From: an uncultured Mycoplasma sp.
GTDB lineage: Bacteria; Bacillota_I; Bacilli_A; RF39; UBA660
Length of the DNA: 37,513 nucleotides
Reading direction: 5' to 3'
Assembly (NCBI GenBank): GCA_947646115.1
Contig: CANSFH010000009.1
Span: 1 to 37,513 of the forward strand
The first letter of the stretch is position 1. Every line of letters begins with the position of its first letter. This document shows positions 1-8,987 of this stretch, one piece after another. The position numbers and the translations under genes were made by a program. A model generated the notes under the pieces. It saw nothing but the letters and a program-made list of their open reading frames with translations. It was not told the origin of the DNA and ran no database searches.

Positions 1-946
1 GACTTGCTTCTCCATTTGGACTATATTCATCTTGAGTCTTATGATCGTGAGTATGTTCATTATGATCAGGATTACTTGAACCTGATCCTCCTGAACCTGG
101 ATTAACTGATATTGTCGGATTATAGTCTTTTACTAGTTTATATCCACATCCAGAATTTGTACAAGTATACTCAATAGTCTTTCCTTGATAATTAATAGTT
201 CCCTTATCTAATTTGTGCCCACCTATAATATGCTTATATCCACAATCACAAGTTTCGTATTCAAAAACTTCATCCCAATTAATTTCTTCTCCATATTTAC
301 ATTCTACAGTTTTAGTTACTATTTTTTCTTGGCCACAATTTGTACAAGTAAATGTTATAACTAAATTATGTGTTCCATTTTCATTTGATATTTTCTTAAT
401 ATTTGTTATACGTATATTATGCAATTTAACACCAGCTAAAGCTCCATCTTCTGGACAATAACTTGCATCAAAAATACCATTTAATGCTACCCATTTTCCT
501 AAATTATGTATGTGATCATCTTCTAGCTTTAAATTAGAATTTAAATCTGAACTAGGTTTACTTGCTTCATCTAGAGTACCAGTACTTACTGTCATTTGAA
601 TATCAGATTTTACAGCTTGTTCTGTCTTATCATCTACAGTAATTTCTTCACCATTAGGTATTTCACTTTTATCTTCCGTAGCTTCTGGTAGAACTGGTAC
701 ACCCTCATCATCTGTTTTAACACCAGAAGGTTTAGAAAATTTAGTTTTATCAATATTTAATTCTGTAGAAGAACTAGGATTATTAAAATTATGTTTAAAG
801 TTATCAAGCAAATCAAATAAATTAATACCAAGATTGTCTAAAGTGCCTATCGTTGCAACTAATCCCGCAAAACCAAGAGTTAATAACTTTTCAGCAGCAA
901 TTTTTTTATTAAGAGAACGAAGTTTAACTTTCTTTTTATTTTTCAT
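1..946 (-). CDS. Secreted/surface-type protein with Cys-rich repeats, truncated at the left window edge
   Basis: Open minus-strand frame from ATG at 946 (MKNKKKVKLRSLNKKIAAEKLLTLGFAGLVATIGTLDNLG...) to position 1 without a stop; contains FTCTNCGQEK, CDCGYKH, YTCTNSGCGYKL and a Gly/Ser/His-rich segment; not in the ORF track because it runs off the edge. Confidence 0.8.
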   Translation of the reverse strand, partial: MKNKKKVKLRSLNKKIAAEKLLTLGFAGLVATIGTLDNLGINLFDLLDNFKHNFNNPSSSTELNIDKTKFSKPSGVKTDDEGVPVLPEATEDKSEIPNGEEITVDDKTEQAVKSDIQMTVSTGTLDEASKPSSDLNSNLKLEDDHIHNLGKWVALNGIFDASYCPEDGALAGVKLHNIRITNIKKISNENGTHNLVITFTCTNCGQEKIVTKTVECKYGEEINWDEVFEYETCDCGYKHIIGGHKLDKGTINYQGKTIEYTCTNSGCGYKLVKDYNPTISVNPGSGGSGSSNPDHNEHTHDHKTQDEYSPNGEAS

Positions 947-982
947 CCAAAACCAACCTCTTTTTCCACTTGTCGAGTGGAT

Positions 983-1010
983 ATTATATCAGATTTTTTA
1001 TATTTGTCAA
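983..1010 (-). promoter_or_regulatory. Near-consensus sigma-A promoter for the surface-type protein
   Basis: Minus strand TTGACA (1010-1005), 16-nt spacer, TGATATAAT with -10 TATAAT (988-983). Confidence 0.75.
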
Positions 1011-1194
1011 GTCTTTTTTATAAAAAATTACATTTACTAATTTAACTAACTTTTTCTCAAAAAAGTATAGTAAATTTTTGAATAAGTTTTTATAAGTTAT
1101 TAAATGTCGCTATAAACTTTATTTATAAGCATTTAAGACACTTTTAATTTTGGAAAGTATTCATATATATTTTTATAATTTCTCTTTTGTTCAC

Positions 1195-1223
1195 TTGTTT
1201 TTATCTATCACTAATAATATAAT
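1195..1223 (+). promoter_or_regulatory. Promoter for small-peptide transcript
   Basis: TTGTTT (1195-1200), 17-nt spacer, TATAAT (1218-1223). Confidence 0.55.
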
Positions 1224-1292
1224 ATTTATAGGAATATTTAGTTAGTTAGGGTACTATTCTCCTTTACTTTTAAAGTGGAAGGAGATAAAATT

Positions 1293-1403
1293 ATGAGAAA
1301 ATCAGAGAAATATCTTTGTACTATCATAATACTCCTTATTAGTCATTTTAATAAAAATAGTACCAACTGTATAAGTCGGTACTTGAACAATTTTTTGGAA
1401 TAG
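1293..1403 (+). CDS. Small 36-aa peptide, candidate type I toxin
   Basis: ATG AGA AAA TCA ... GAA TAG = MRKSEKYLCTIIILLISHFNKNSTNCISRYLNNFLE; strong SD GGAAGGAG 8 nt upstream; SD lies in a hairpin CTCCTT(1259-1264)/AAGGAG(1279-1284). Confidence 0.5.
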   Translation: MRKSEKYLCTIIILLISHFNKNSTNCISRYLNNFLE

Positions 1404-1458
1404 TACCTAACTCTGCAAAACTAGGTATTCCTTTTTATTTTAAGCAAGCTTCCTTGAC
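1345..1458 (-). ncRNA. Candidate antisense RNA convergent with the 36-aa peptide mRNA
   Basis: Minus-strand CTGACA (1493-1488), 17-nt spacer, TATTAC (1470-1465); ends at hairpin GTACCGACT-TATAC-AGTTGGTAC followed by TATTTTTATT (1382-1346). The hairpin is complete on the minus strand through a G-U pair, which is an A-C mismatch on the plus strand. Confidence 0.4.
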
Positions 1459-1530
1459 ATATTCGTAATAGCATATTTTATTGTCTTTGTCAGAAAGCTT
1501 TTTTGTTTAATTTTAAAATAAATATTACAA

Positions 1531-1571
1531 GAAAAAAGATTTAAATAATCCTCACCGAAAATTTAAATCTT
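1531..1571 (-). terminator. Rho-independent terminator downstream of serS
   Basis: AAGATTTAAAT...ATTTAAATCTTTTTTC on minus strand. Confidence 0.8.
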
Positions 1572-1579
1572 ATAAATCA

Positions 1580-2863
1580 CTACTTAACTTCAATCTTACT
1601 TTTGCCGCCCATATATGGTCTTAACACTTCTGGAATATTAACACTTCCATCTTCATTAACATTATTCTCAATTAAAGCAATAAGAGCTCTAGTTGATGCG
1701 AGTACTGTATTATTTAATGTGTGAGGATAATAGGTTCCGTTTTCCCCTTTTACTCTAATACCTAATCTTCTTGCTTGGGCATCACCTAAAGTAGAACAAG
1801 AGCCAACTTCAAAATACTTTTGTTGTCTTGGACTCCAAGCTTCAACATCACAAGATTTAACCTTGAGGTCAGCTAGGTCACCACTGCAACACTCAAGAGT
1901 TCTAACAGGAATATTTAAGTTTCTAAATATTTCTACTGTATATTGCCACATCTTATTATACCAGTTCATAGACTCTTCTGGTTCACATATAACAATCATT
2001 TCTTGTTTTTCAAATTGATGAACACGGTAAATTCCTCGTTCTTCAATACCATGAGCCCCTACTTCTTTTCTAAAGCATGGACTATATGAAGTCATAGTTA
2101 TAGGAAGTTCTGTTTTCTTTAATAGTTCTCCTTTAAATTTGCCAATCATTGAATGTTCACTTGTTCCAATTAAGAATAAGTCTTCACCTTCAATTTTATA
2201 CATCATCGCATCCATTTCAGCAAAACTCATAACACCAGTAACAACATCACTTCTAATCATAAATGGCGGTATACAATAAATAAAGTTTTTATCAATCATG
2301 TAATCTCTTGCATAGCTAAGCATGGCACTAGAAAGTCTTGCAACATCACCCATCAAATAATAAAAACCATTGCCACTAGTACGACCTGCTGCATCCTTAT
2401 CAAGACCATTTAGTTTAGTTATAATATCAGCGTGATATGGTACTTCAAAATCAGGTAATTTAGCCTCTCCAAATCGCTCTATTTCAACATTTTCCGAATC
2501 ATCTTTACCAACTGGGACAGAATCATCAATTATTTGTGGAATAACCATCATTTTTTCATGAATTTCTTTACTTAATTTTTCTTCTAATGCTTCTAGTTCT
2601 TCTATTTCTTTATTTAGAACTGCTACTTCAGCTTTTAAAGAATTAGCCTCGTCTACTTTTTTATCGCGCATTAAAGCTCCAATTTCACTACTCAATTTAT
2701 TTTTTTCATTTCTTTTATTATCAGCACTCGCTTTTGCTTCCCGATAACTTTTATCCATTTCATAAATTTCATCTACAAGCGGTAATTTCTCATTTTGAAA
2801 TTTCTTTTTAATATTTTCTTTTACTAAATCTTTATTTTCTCTAATTATTCTAATATCTATCAT
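1580..2863 (-). CDS. serS: Seryl-tRNA synthetase
   Basis: MIDIRIIRENKDLVKENIKKK N-terminus, coiled-coil arm, class II motifs (LIGTSEHSMIGKF, SPCFRKEVGAHGIEERGIYRVHQFEKQEM, LNNTVLASTRALIALIE). Confidence 0.97.
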   Translation of the reverse strand: MIDIRIIRENKDLVKENIKKKFQNEKLPLVDEIYEMDKSYREAKASADNKRNEKNKLSSEIGALMRDKKVDEANSLKAEVAVLNKEIEELEALEEKLSKEIHEKMMVIPQIIDDSVPVGKDDSENVEIERFGEAKLPDFEVPYHADIITKLNGLDKDAAGRTSGNGFYYLMGDVARLSSAMLSYARDYMIDKNFIYCIPPFMIRSDVVTGVMSFAEMDAMMYKIEGEDLFLIGTSEHSMIGKFKGELLKKTELPITMTSYSPCFRKEVGAHGIEERGIYRVHQFEKQEMIVICEPEESMNWYNKMWQYTVEIFRNLNIPVRTLECCSGDLADLKVKSCDVEAWSPRQQKYFEVGSCSTLGDAQARRLGIRVKGENGTYYPHTLNNTVLASTRALIALIENNVNEDGSVNIPEVLRPYMGGKSKIEVK

Positions 2864-2879
2864 TTTTTATTCCTTCTTT

Positions 2880-3362
2880 CTATACTCCTCTAGAGCCAAA
2901 ACTATCTTTAGCGCTAGCAATATATTCTTCAATATTAAAATATTGTTTACCAAGATAAGTATCTTGTCTTTCACTAAATTTTTCACAAACTAAATTATCA
3001 TGTGGATAACTAGCATATATACTTTCTAATGCCATAGTTTGTTCTATACTATATAAATTTTCAGGACAGTCGATTAATAAATCTGGAATTTCATTTTCAT
3101 AATCAAATAAACCCTCAACTATATATTCTAAATCCAAATTAAATATTATAATAACACCATTTAATGATAACATAGTATCAATATGGCTATGTAAACATGA
3201 CTTATAAAAATCTAGTCCTTTACATATATCATAAAATTTTGGCGATTCACCTAAATGTTTTCTCATATATTCTATATGCAATTTATATTCTCCAATGGGA
3301 ATCTTCTCAACTGTTCCATCAGGATAAATAAAAATAAGAGCCATGTTCTTTAATTCTTCCAT
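2880..3362 (-). CDS. Conserved hypothetical protein (160 aa) between T-box leader and serS
   Basis: Start MEELKNMALIFIYPDG at 3362 with SD GGAGGAAG; the longer track start at 3422 lies inside the T-box. Confidence 0.7.
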   Translation of the reverse strand: MEELKNMALIFIYPDGTVEKIPIGEYKLHIEYMRKHLGESPKFYDICKGLDFYKSCLHSHIDTMLSLNGVIIIFNLDLEYIVEGLFDYENEIPDLLIDCPENLYSIEQTMALESIYASYPHDNLVCEKFSERQDTYLGKQYFNIEEYIASAKDSFGSRGV

Positions 3363-3373
3363 ATCTTCCTCCT

Positions 3374-3575
3374 TAAAAATAAAAACCACAAAACTTGCAA
3401 GGAGCAAATTCTGCGGTACCATCCTTTATATTACTTAAATCTCTTAACGCGAGTACACGGAAACTATTAATTTCACTAAAGAAGTAGATTCATATATTCT
3501 TTTTCATTCACTTCCACCAACCGTGAATTCTCTATTACAAAAATTATATATTACTAATCTTCTCATTCGTTTTAC
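3374..3575 (-). promoter_or_regulatory. T-box riboswitch leader (probably serine-responsive)
   Basis: Minus strand contains AAGGATGGTACCGCAG (T-box sequence), AATGAGAAGATTAGTAATA 5' region, stem I-like AGAGAATTCACGG..., candidate specifier GAA-UCU-A, and a terminator stem CCGCAGAATTTGC/GCAAGTTTTGTGG followed by TTTTTATTTTT. Confidence 0.88.
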
Positions 3576-3611
3576 TATTATAATATATCACAAAATATAT
3601 TTTTATACAAC

Positions 3612-3926
3612 CTATTTTGCAAATCTTGGATCAACTAAACCCATACCAGCATAAAGTAAATAAGCATCAAGCATACTATAAGGGCCACTTACAAAAGTAT
3701 TTTTAAAATTAACATAAAATTTAGCAAAAAGAATCATCTCATCAGTTGCAAAATCTTTTAAAACATGACACATATCCAATTCCCCATTCTTTTTTTCAAA
3801 AAAACTTAAAGTTTCAGTAAGAGGGACAAGTATACTTTCTGTTCCATTTATTTTTTCATTTTTTCTCTCTTCCAAAATATATTGATTTAAATCTTCTAAA
3901 TCCATAAATAAATCATACATTACCAT
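3612..3926 (-). CDS. Hypothetical protein downstream of sufU
   Basis: Minus-strand ORF; likely start MVMYDLFMDLEDL near 3926 behind GGGGTGATG; no family recognised. Confidence 0.6.
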   Translation of the reverse strand: MVMYDLFMDLEDLNQYILEERKNEKINGTESILVPLTETLSFFEKKNGELDMCHVLKDFATDEMILFAKFYVNFKNTFVSGPYSMLDAYLLYAGMGLVDPRFAK

Positions 3927-3978
3927 CACCCCAGTGATGTATATTATACAAAATAAAATATTGAAACTCAAGAAAAAG

Positions 3979-4404
3979 TTACTTTAGACTATCTAAAATA
4001 ACTTTCTCTAAACCTCTAAAAGGCAATGTAGCACAAGTTTTTCTATTACCTTGCTTATATATATCACTATAAACTATTCCTTCACCAACAAGGTCACTAT
4101 CATAATCTTTACCATTAGTCATATTATAAAAATTATTAATATACTTTATAGCTTCCTCTTTAGTTTTACCAATTAAATTATTTATCATAATACTAGTCGC
4201 CGATATTGATATTGCACAAGCTTCTCCATCAAACACAATGTCATCTATTACATTCCCTTTAAAGCGAATATAAATATCTAAATTATCTATACAAGAAGCA
4301 TTTTTAGTATTAGTTTTCGTATAGGTATTATCATCGGTTCTTCTTCTATTAGTAGGATGCATATAATTTTCCATTATAATTTCTCTTTTAGTTACTTCAT
4401 CCAT
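3979..4404 (-). CDS. sufU: SufU-like iron-sulfur cluster assembly scaffold / sulfurtransferase
   Basis: IYIRFKGNVIDDIVFDGEACAISISATSIM ... RKTCATLPFRGLEKVI pattern, adjacent to sufS. Confidence 0.88.
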   Translation of the reverse strand: MDEVTKREIIMENYMHPTNRRRTDDNTYTKTNTKNASCIDNLDIYIRFKGNVIDDIVFDGEACAISISATSIMINNLIGKTKEEAIKYINNFYNMTNGKDYDSDLVGEGIVYSDIYKQGNRKTCATLPFRGLEKVILDSLK

Positions 4405-5601
4405 TTATATCATCTCTTTTACTATTTTATCATAATCACTTAACAGTTCTACTAAACTATCAATTTCTTCATAAGTATTATAAAAATATAAACTTACTCT
4501 TACTGTATTCGTTACACCTACACTAGATTTTAATATTTTCGCACAATGGTCTCCTGCTCTAACACAAATATTATATTTATTTAAGTAATATGCTACATCT
4601 TGACTAAATATTTTATTTACATTAAATGCTACTATACCACTATCCGACTCAATATTAATAATATCAATATATGGAATATTAATTAATTTATCTATTAAAT
4701 ACTTTCGTAAATTATGTTCCTGTTCTTCAATTTTGTCAAAACCTATTTTTTCTAAATATTTAATAGCTTCACCCAGACCAATAGCTCCCGCAATATTTTG
4801 TGTACCAGCTTCTAATCTAGTAGGTAGAGATTTCAAATAAATACTATCCGGATTATCAAAAGACTCATTCATGCCACCACCTAAATTAATAGGTTCTAAA
4901 TGTTCTAATAATTCCTTTTTACCATATAAAACACCAATTCCTGTTGGTCCACACATTTTATGTCCTGAAAATGCTAAAAAATCCACATCTAAATCTTGAA
5001 CATCTATTTTCATATGAGGTGCCATTTGTGCTGCATCTACCACCATAAATATATTGCTTTTATGGGCTAACTTAGCTATTTCTTTTATTGGTCTTTTATC
5101 TCCTATTACATTAGTTACACCTGCTATACTAATAACTTTTGTTTTAGGAGTTATAGCTTTTTTCACATTATCTAAAGTTACATAATAATTTTCATCTAAA
5201 GGAATATAATTCACTATAATTCCTAATTTTTTTGCTAATCTAAACCAAGGCATTACATTAGAAGCATGCTCACTATTAGTGATTAATACTTCATCTCCCT
5301 CTTCTAATAAATTACCAAAGAATCCACTAACAATCATATTAAGTCCTTCAGTAGCTCCACTAGTAAAAATAATTTCTTCTAAAAATTCGGCATTAAGGAA
5401 TTTTTTAGCTGCCTCTCTGGCATTTTCATATTCTTGATCTACCCTAAAAGATAAATCATAATCTCCTCTATGGGCATTTGCCGAATAATTACTATAATAA
5501 TCATTCATTTTATCAATAACACTCTGTGGCTTTAAACTTGTTGCACTATTATCTAAATATATTATGTCATGACTTAAAAGTGGAAAATCTTCTCTATTCA
5601 T
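4405..5601 (-). CDS. sufS: Cysteine desulfurase SufS
   Basis: YLDNSATSLKPQSV, FTSGATEGLN, VVDAAQMAPH, DFLAFSGHKMCGPTGIGVLYGK, VRAGDHCAK. Confidence 0.95.
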   Translation of the reverse strand: MNREDFPLLSHDIIYLDNSATSLKPQSVIDKMNDYYSNYSANAHRGDYDLSFRVDQEYENAREAAKKFLNAEFLEEIIFTSGATEGLNMIVSGFFGNLLEEGDEVLITNSEHASNVMPWFRLAKKLGIIVNYIPLDENYYVTLDNVKKAITPKTKVISIAGVTNVIGDKRPIKEIAKLAHKSNIFMVVDAAQMAPHMKIDVQDLDVDFLAFSGHKMCGPTGIGVLYGKKELLEHLEPINLGGGMNESFDNPDSIYLKSLPTRLEAGTQNIAGAIGLGEAIKYLEKIGFDKIEEQEHNLRKYLIDKLINIPYIDIINIESDSGIVAFNVNKIFSQDVAYYLNKYNICVRAGDHCAKILKSSVGVTNTVRVSLYFYNTYEEIDSLVELLSDYDKIVKEMI

Positions 5602-6262
5602 AATTTATCACCTCCATTTTATTTCTTAAATATTCTGGTAAAACACTCCAAATAAAACTAGTTTTTAACATATCTTTAGCCAATTTTTCACTTAAACCTT
5701 TACTGTTTAAATAAAATAATTCTTCAGGGTTAAAAGAACCTATAGTCACTAAATGGTTAGCCATAACTTCATTTGTTGAAACTTCCATTATAGGACTTAT
5801 TTTAATTGTATCTTCTCCTAAAATTAATCCCTTTAAATCCTCTACTATAGTGTTATCTTTAGTATTTAGAGCTACAACCCCTCTAAATATAACATCAGCA
5901 TTACTTTCTCTACTACTATTTATAATTCTTACTTTAGCAAAACACTTACTATTATTACCAATCATTTTTACTATAATATTTATTTTATTTCTACCACTAT
6001 TTATTATAACCCAATTAAAATTTACTAATGAATCATTATTAATGATAATTTCCAGAGCAACATCTTTATTTACCATATTTACTTTATTTAATTCTATATC
6101 AGCTTTATCCTCCACTAATAATTTTAGATTATAATTTTTATGATCATAATTATTTAAAACTACTTCATTTGAAATATTTATATTCATATCTTTAGTTATT
6201 TCTACATCATAACTACCATCACTAATATTATTTATATCCTCTACCAATAATAGTTTATTCAT
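5594..6262 (-). CDS. sufD: Short SufB/SufD-family protein
   Basis: C-terminal SufBD-like tail PIMEVSTNEVMANHLVTIGSFNPEELFYLNSKGLSEKLAKDML; likely start MNKLLLVEDINN at 6262. Confidence 0.75.
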   Translation of the reverse strand: MNKLLLVEDINNISDGSYDVEITKDMNINISNEVVLNNYDHKNYNLKLLVEDKADIELNKVNMVNKDVALEIIINNDSLVNFNWVIINSGRNKINIIVKMIGNNSKCFAKVRIINSSRESNADVIFRGVVALNTKDNTIVEDLKGLILGEDTIKISPIMEVSTNEVMANHLVTIGSFNPEELFYLNSKGLSEKLAKDMLKTSFIWSVLPEYLRNKMEVINYE

Positions 6263-7007
6263 TATTATCTTGCCCATTTGGTTCATTTGCCTCAAATCCT
6301 TTATTTTCTATCTCTTTTGCTAAATTTTCATTACCACTTTTAACAATTTTTCCATCTTTTAAAACATGAACCTGATAATTATCAAAATATTTTAATATAT
6401 CCATATGATGGGTAATAATTAAAATAGAAGGCTTATATAAATCATAATATTTTTTTAAAGACATTCCCACTGTTTTTAATGCATCTACATCTAATCCTGA
6501 ATCAATCTCATCTAAAATAATTAAACTTGGCTCTAACATAAATAAATGTAATAATTCATTTTTCTTCTTCTCACCACCACTCATATTAAAATTTATATCA
6601 CGGTGAACAAAAGGTTTAGGTAATTCAATCATCGAACATACTTCATTTAATTTTTTATTAAATTTGAAAATATCTACTTTTTGATTAGTTTTTTCCCCAA
6701 TTACATTTCTAAGCATTTCCGCATTAGTAATGCCTTCAACTTCCACAGGATTTTGACTTAACAAAAATATTCCTTTCCTTGCAATTTCTGTAGTTGTCAT
6801 ATTTTCTAAATCTTCATTATTATAAATAATCTTTCCTTTTGTTATTTTATAATCTGGATGATGCATTATAGCTTTACAAATTGTACTTTTTCCAATCCCA
6901 TTAGGCCCCATTAAAACATGTATCTCTGAAGTTTCTATATCTAAATTAAATTCACTTAAAATAATTTTATCCTCGGCTTCTACTACTAAATCTTTAATTG
7001 TTAACAT
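6255..7007 (-). CDS. sufC: Fe-S cluster assembly ATPase SufC
   Basis: Walker A GPNGIGKST, NMSGGEKKKNELLHLFML, LIILDEIDSGLDVDAL; start MLTIKDLVVEAED at 7007. Confidence 0.93.
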   Translation of the reverse strand: MLTIKDLVVEAEDKIILSEFNLDIETSEIHVLMGPNGIGKSTICKAIMHHPDYKITKGKIIYNNEDLENMTTTEIARKGIFLLSQNPVEVEGITNAEMLRNVIGEKTNQKVDIFKFNKKLNEVCSMIELPKPFVHRDINFNMSGGEKKKNELLHLFMLEPSLIILDEIDSGLDVDALKTVGMSLKKYYDLYKPSILIITHHMDILKYFDNYQVHVLKDGKIVKSGNENLAKEIENKGFEANEPNGQDNNE

Positions 7008-7071
7008 ATTAATCACCAAAAATATTTTATCACAAATCAAGTTATTAAGAAACTATTTTTAAACTAGATTT

Positions 7072-7653
7072 TTATTGATATCCCTTCATTTTTAGACTAA
7101 GTTCTAACTCATCAATTCTCGAAAATAAACTATTTAAATAAGTAATTAAATAAATATGAGGACGAGTTATAACATTTTTTAAATTAAAATCCATTCCTTT
7201 ACTTAACATAGCCATTTTAATATTTTTAGCTTCATCACTCAATATAGGCACAAAAGCTAATGCTATTGCAATTATTAAACTAAGCTCTTGAACATCAATT
7301 TTAAAGATTTTCAAAGGACTCAATATATAATAAAAGCTTTCTGCTATTTTTATCGGAGTATATATATATCCCAATAAATAAGTAGTACTAATAACTAAAT
7401 AAATTTTAAAACTAGTTAAGAAAGCTAATCTTAAGTAACCAAAAATTAAATTAAACAGAAAAATAAATATAATAATAAAAAAATTCATTTTTAAAACTTT
7501 TAAATATTTTTTTATTCTTACTTTAACCATTAATAATCCTATAATATTTAAAATAAATAATAAACCTAAAATGATATAACTATCAATTAAAAACACTAAA
7601 ATACTATATAGTAAAAATAATACTAGTCCTATACTATAAATCATAATTTTCAA
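7072..7653 (-). CDS. ecfT: ECF transporter transmembrane component EcfT
   Basis: Polytopic membrane protein next to EcfA with coupling-helix-like MAMLSKGMDF. Confidence 0.8.
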   Translation of the reverse strand: MKIMIYSIGLVLFLLYSILVFLIDSYIILGLLFILNIIGLLMVKVRIKKYLKVLKMNFFIIIFIFLFNLIFGYLRLAFLTSFKIYLVISTTYLLGYIYTPIKIAESFYYILSPLKIFKIDVQELSLIIAIALAFVPILSDEAKNIKMAMLSKGMDFNLKNVITRPHIYLITYLNSLFSRIDELELSLKMKGYQ

Positions 7654-8425
7654 GTCCTTTTAAAATATCTTCTTCATTATTAACATTTTTTATTTTAAAT
7701 TTATTAATAACTTTCAAATTAAACGGAATATCAAGTTTATGTTTCTTTAAAATATTTATATTATCAAATAACTCGTCTTTTTGATAATCATATATTTTTT
7801 TATTATCAAGTATTAAAACTCTATCTCCATATATTATTTCATCGATAATATTAGTAATAAAAATAACTCCAATACCTTTATTTTTTAATTTTTTAATTAT
7901 TGAATATATAGCTTTTTTTCCTTCAATATCTAACATTGATGTTGCTTCATCAAAAATAATATATTTAGGATTTAACGCAAGTATAGAGGCAATTGCCACT
8001 CTTTGTTTTTCCCCACCACTTAAATTATAAGGATTACTATTTATAAATTTTTCCATTCCAACTTCTTTTAATACTGATTTAATAATGCTATCTATTTCAT
8101 CTTTTGGTGTATTCATATTTTCTAATGTAAACTTTATATCATCATATACTCTATTAAAAACTATTTGATTATCAGGATTTTGAAATACTATTCCAACACT
8201 CTTACGAACACTTTTAATATTCGTCTTTTTATTTATAGCCACATCATCAATAAATAAATTCCCTTTATTTATCTTTTTTAAACCTGCTAAAATATGAGCA
8301 AGTGTTGACTTCCCACTTCCATTTTTACCAACTATAAAAGTTATTTCATCACTATTAATTCCTAATGATATATTATCTAAAACTAGATTTTCATATCCAA
8401 AACTTACACTTTCTAACTTAATCAT
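7634..8425 (-). CDS. ecfA: ECF transporter ATPase
   Basis: GKNGSGKSTLAHILAGL, Q-loop FQNPDNQIV, NLSGGEKQRVAIASIL, IIFDEATSMLD. Confidence 0.93.
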   Translation of the reverse strand: MIKLESVSFGYENLVLDNISLGINSDEITFIVGKNGSGKSTLAHILAGLKKINKGNLFIDDVAINKKTNIKSVRKSVGIVFQNPDNQIVFNRVYDDIKFTLENMNTPKDEIDSIIKSVLKEVGMEKFINSNPYNLSGGEKQRVAIASILALNPKYIIFDEATSMLDIEGKKAIYSIIKKLKNKGIGVIFITNIIDEIIYGDRVLILDNKKIYDYQKDELFDNINILKKHKLDIPFNLKVINKFKIKNVNNEEDILKGLENYDL

Positions 8426-8939
8426 TAACTAACTTCTTTATCCTTTCTTCAAAAAATTTAGCAAGACTTAATATTGTCACTATTTTAATTGGCATCATTA
8501 CTAATTGTTTTAAAATTCTTATTGGAACTACTACTGCACTGGCATTTTTCGTAATCATCATAACCCAAATCGTATTTAAAAGACCATTAACTAATGCTGT
8601 TACTAAAAATGTACTAATAATAAGTCTAATTATAAAACCTTTATCAATTTTAAATTCTTTACGATGTAATATTAATCCATATATTAATCCTGTTAAAAAA
8701 GCGCTTATTGTAAAGCCAAAGAAAAAACTTCCTGATGGGAAAAGTAATGCCCCAATTATGTCACTAATAGTAGATATAAACACTGTATGACGCCAGTCTA
8801 ATATTATAGCTGATAACATAATAGGTACAAAAGAAAATCCTATTGTTATTATTGGTGTTTGAATTGACAAGATTCTCCTTAAAACTACAGTTGATGCAAT
8901 AAATAATGCTGTAAATAATATTTTTTGTACTTTGCTCAT
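8418..8939 (-). CDS. folT: ECF transporter S component, FolT-like (folate)
   Basis: Small hydrophobic S component MSKVQKILFTALFIASTVVLRRILSIQTPIITIGFSFVPIMLSAIILDW; preceded by a THF riboswitch. Confidence 0.85.
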   Translation of the reverse strand: MSKVQKILFTALFIASTVVLRRILSIQTPIITIGFSFVPIMLSAIILDWRHTVFISTISDIIGALLFPSGSFFFGFTISAFLTGLIYGLILHRKEFKIDKGFIIRLIISTFLVTALVNGLLNTIWVMMITKNASAVVVPIRILKQLVMMPIKIVTILSLAKFFEERIKKLVND

Positions 8940-8987
8940 AAAAAAACCTCCATTTTCCCACTACGAAAAATAAAGGTTATATCTTAT

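Noticed and set aside
213-461. Plus-strand ORF of 82 aa
   Set aside because: Antisense shadow of the edge-truncated minus-strand surface-type CDS; no RBS or family.
834-1040. Plus-strand ORF of 68 aa
   Set aside because: Overlaps the start and consensus promoter of the minus-strand CDS; low-complexity.
1446-1506. Plus-strand AAGCTTCCTTGACA...TGTCAGAAAGCTTTTTTG as a plus-strand promoter (TTGACA)
   Set aside because: The TTGACA forms one arm of a hairpin and no good -10 follows; it fits better as a second terminator arm overlapping the proposed antisense promoter.
3363-3422. N-terminal extension MVPQNLLLASFVVFIFKEED in the track ORF
   Set aside because: Falls inside the T-box sequence and terminator; the true start is MEELKNM with an SD.
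5850-6134. Plus-strand ORF of 94 aa
   Set aside because: Antisense to sufD; Leu/Ile/Phe-rich shadow typical of AT-rich coding DNA.
8764-8961. Minus-strand ORF of 65 aa overlapping folT
   Set aside because: Alternative frame of folT; Asn/Tyr/Ile-rich with no family signal.
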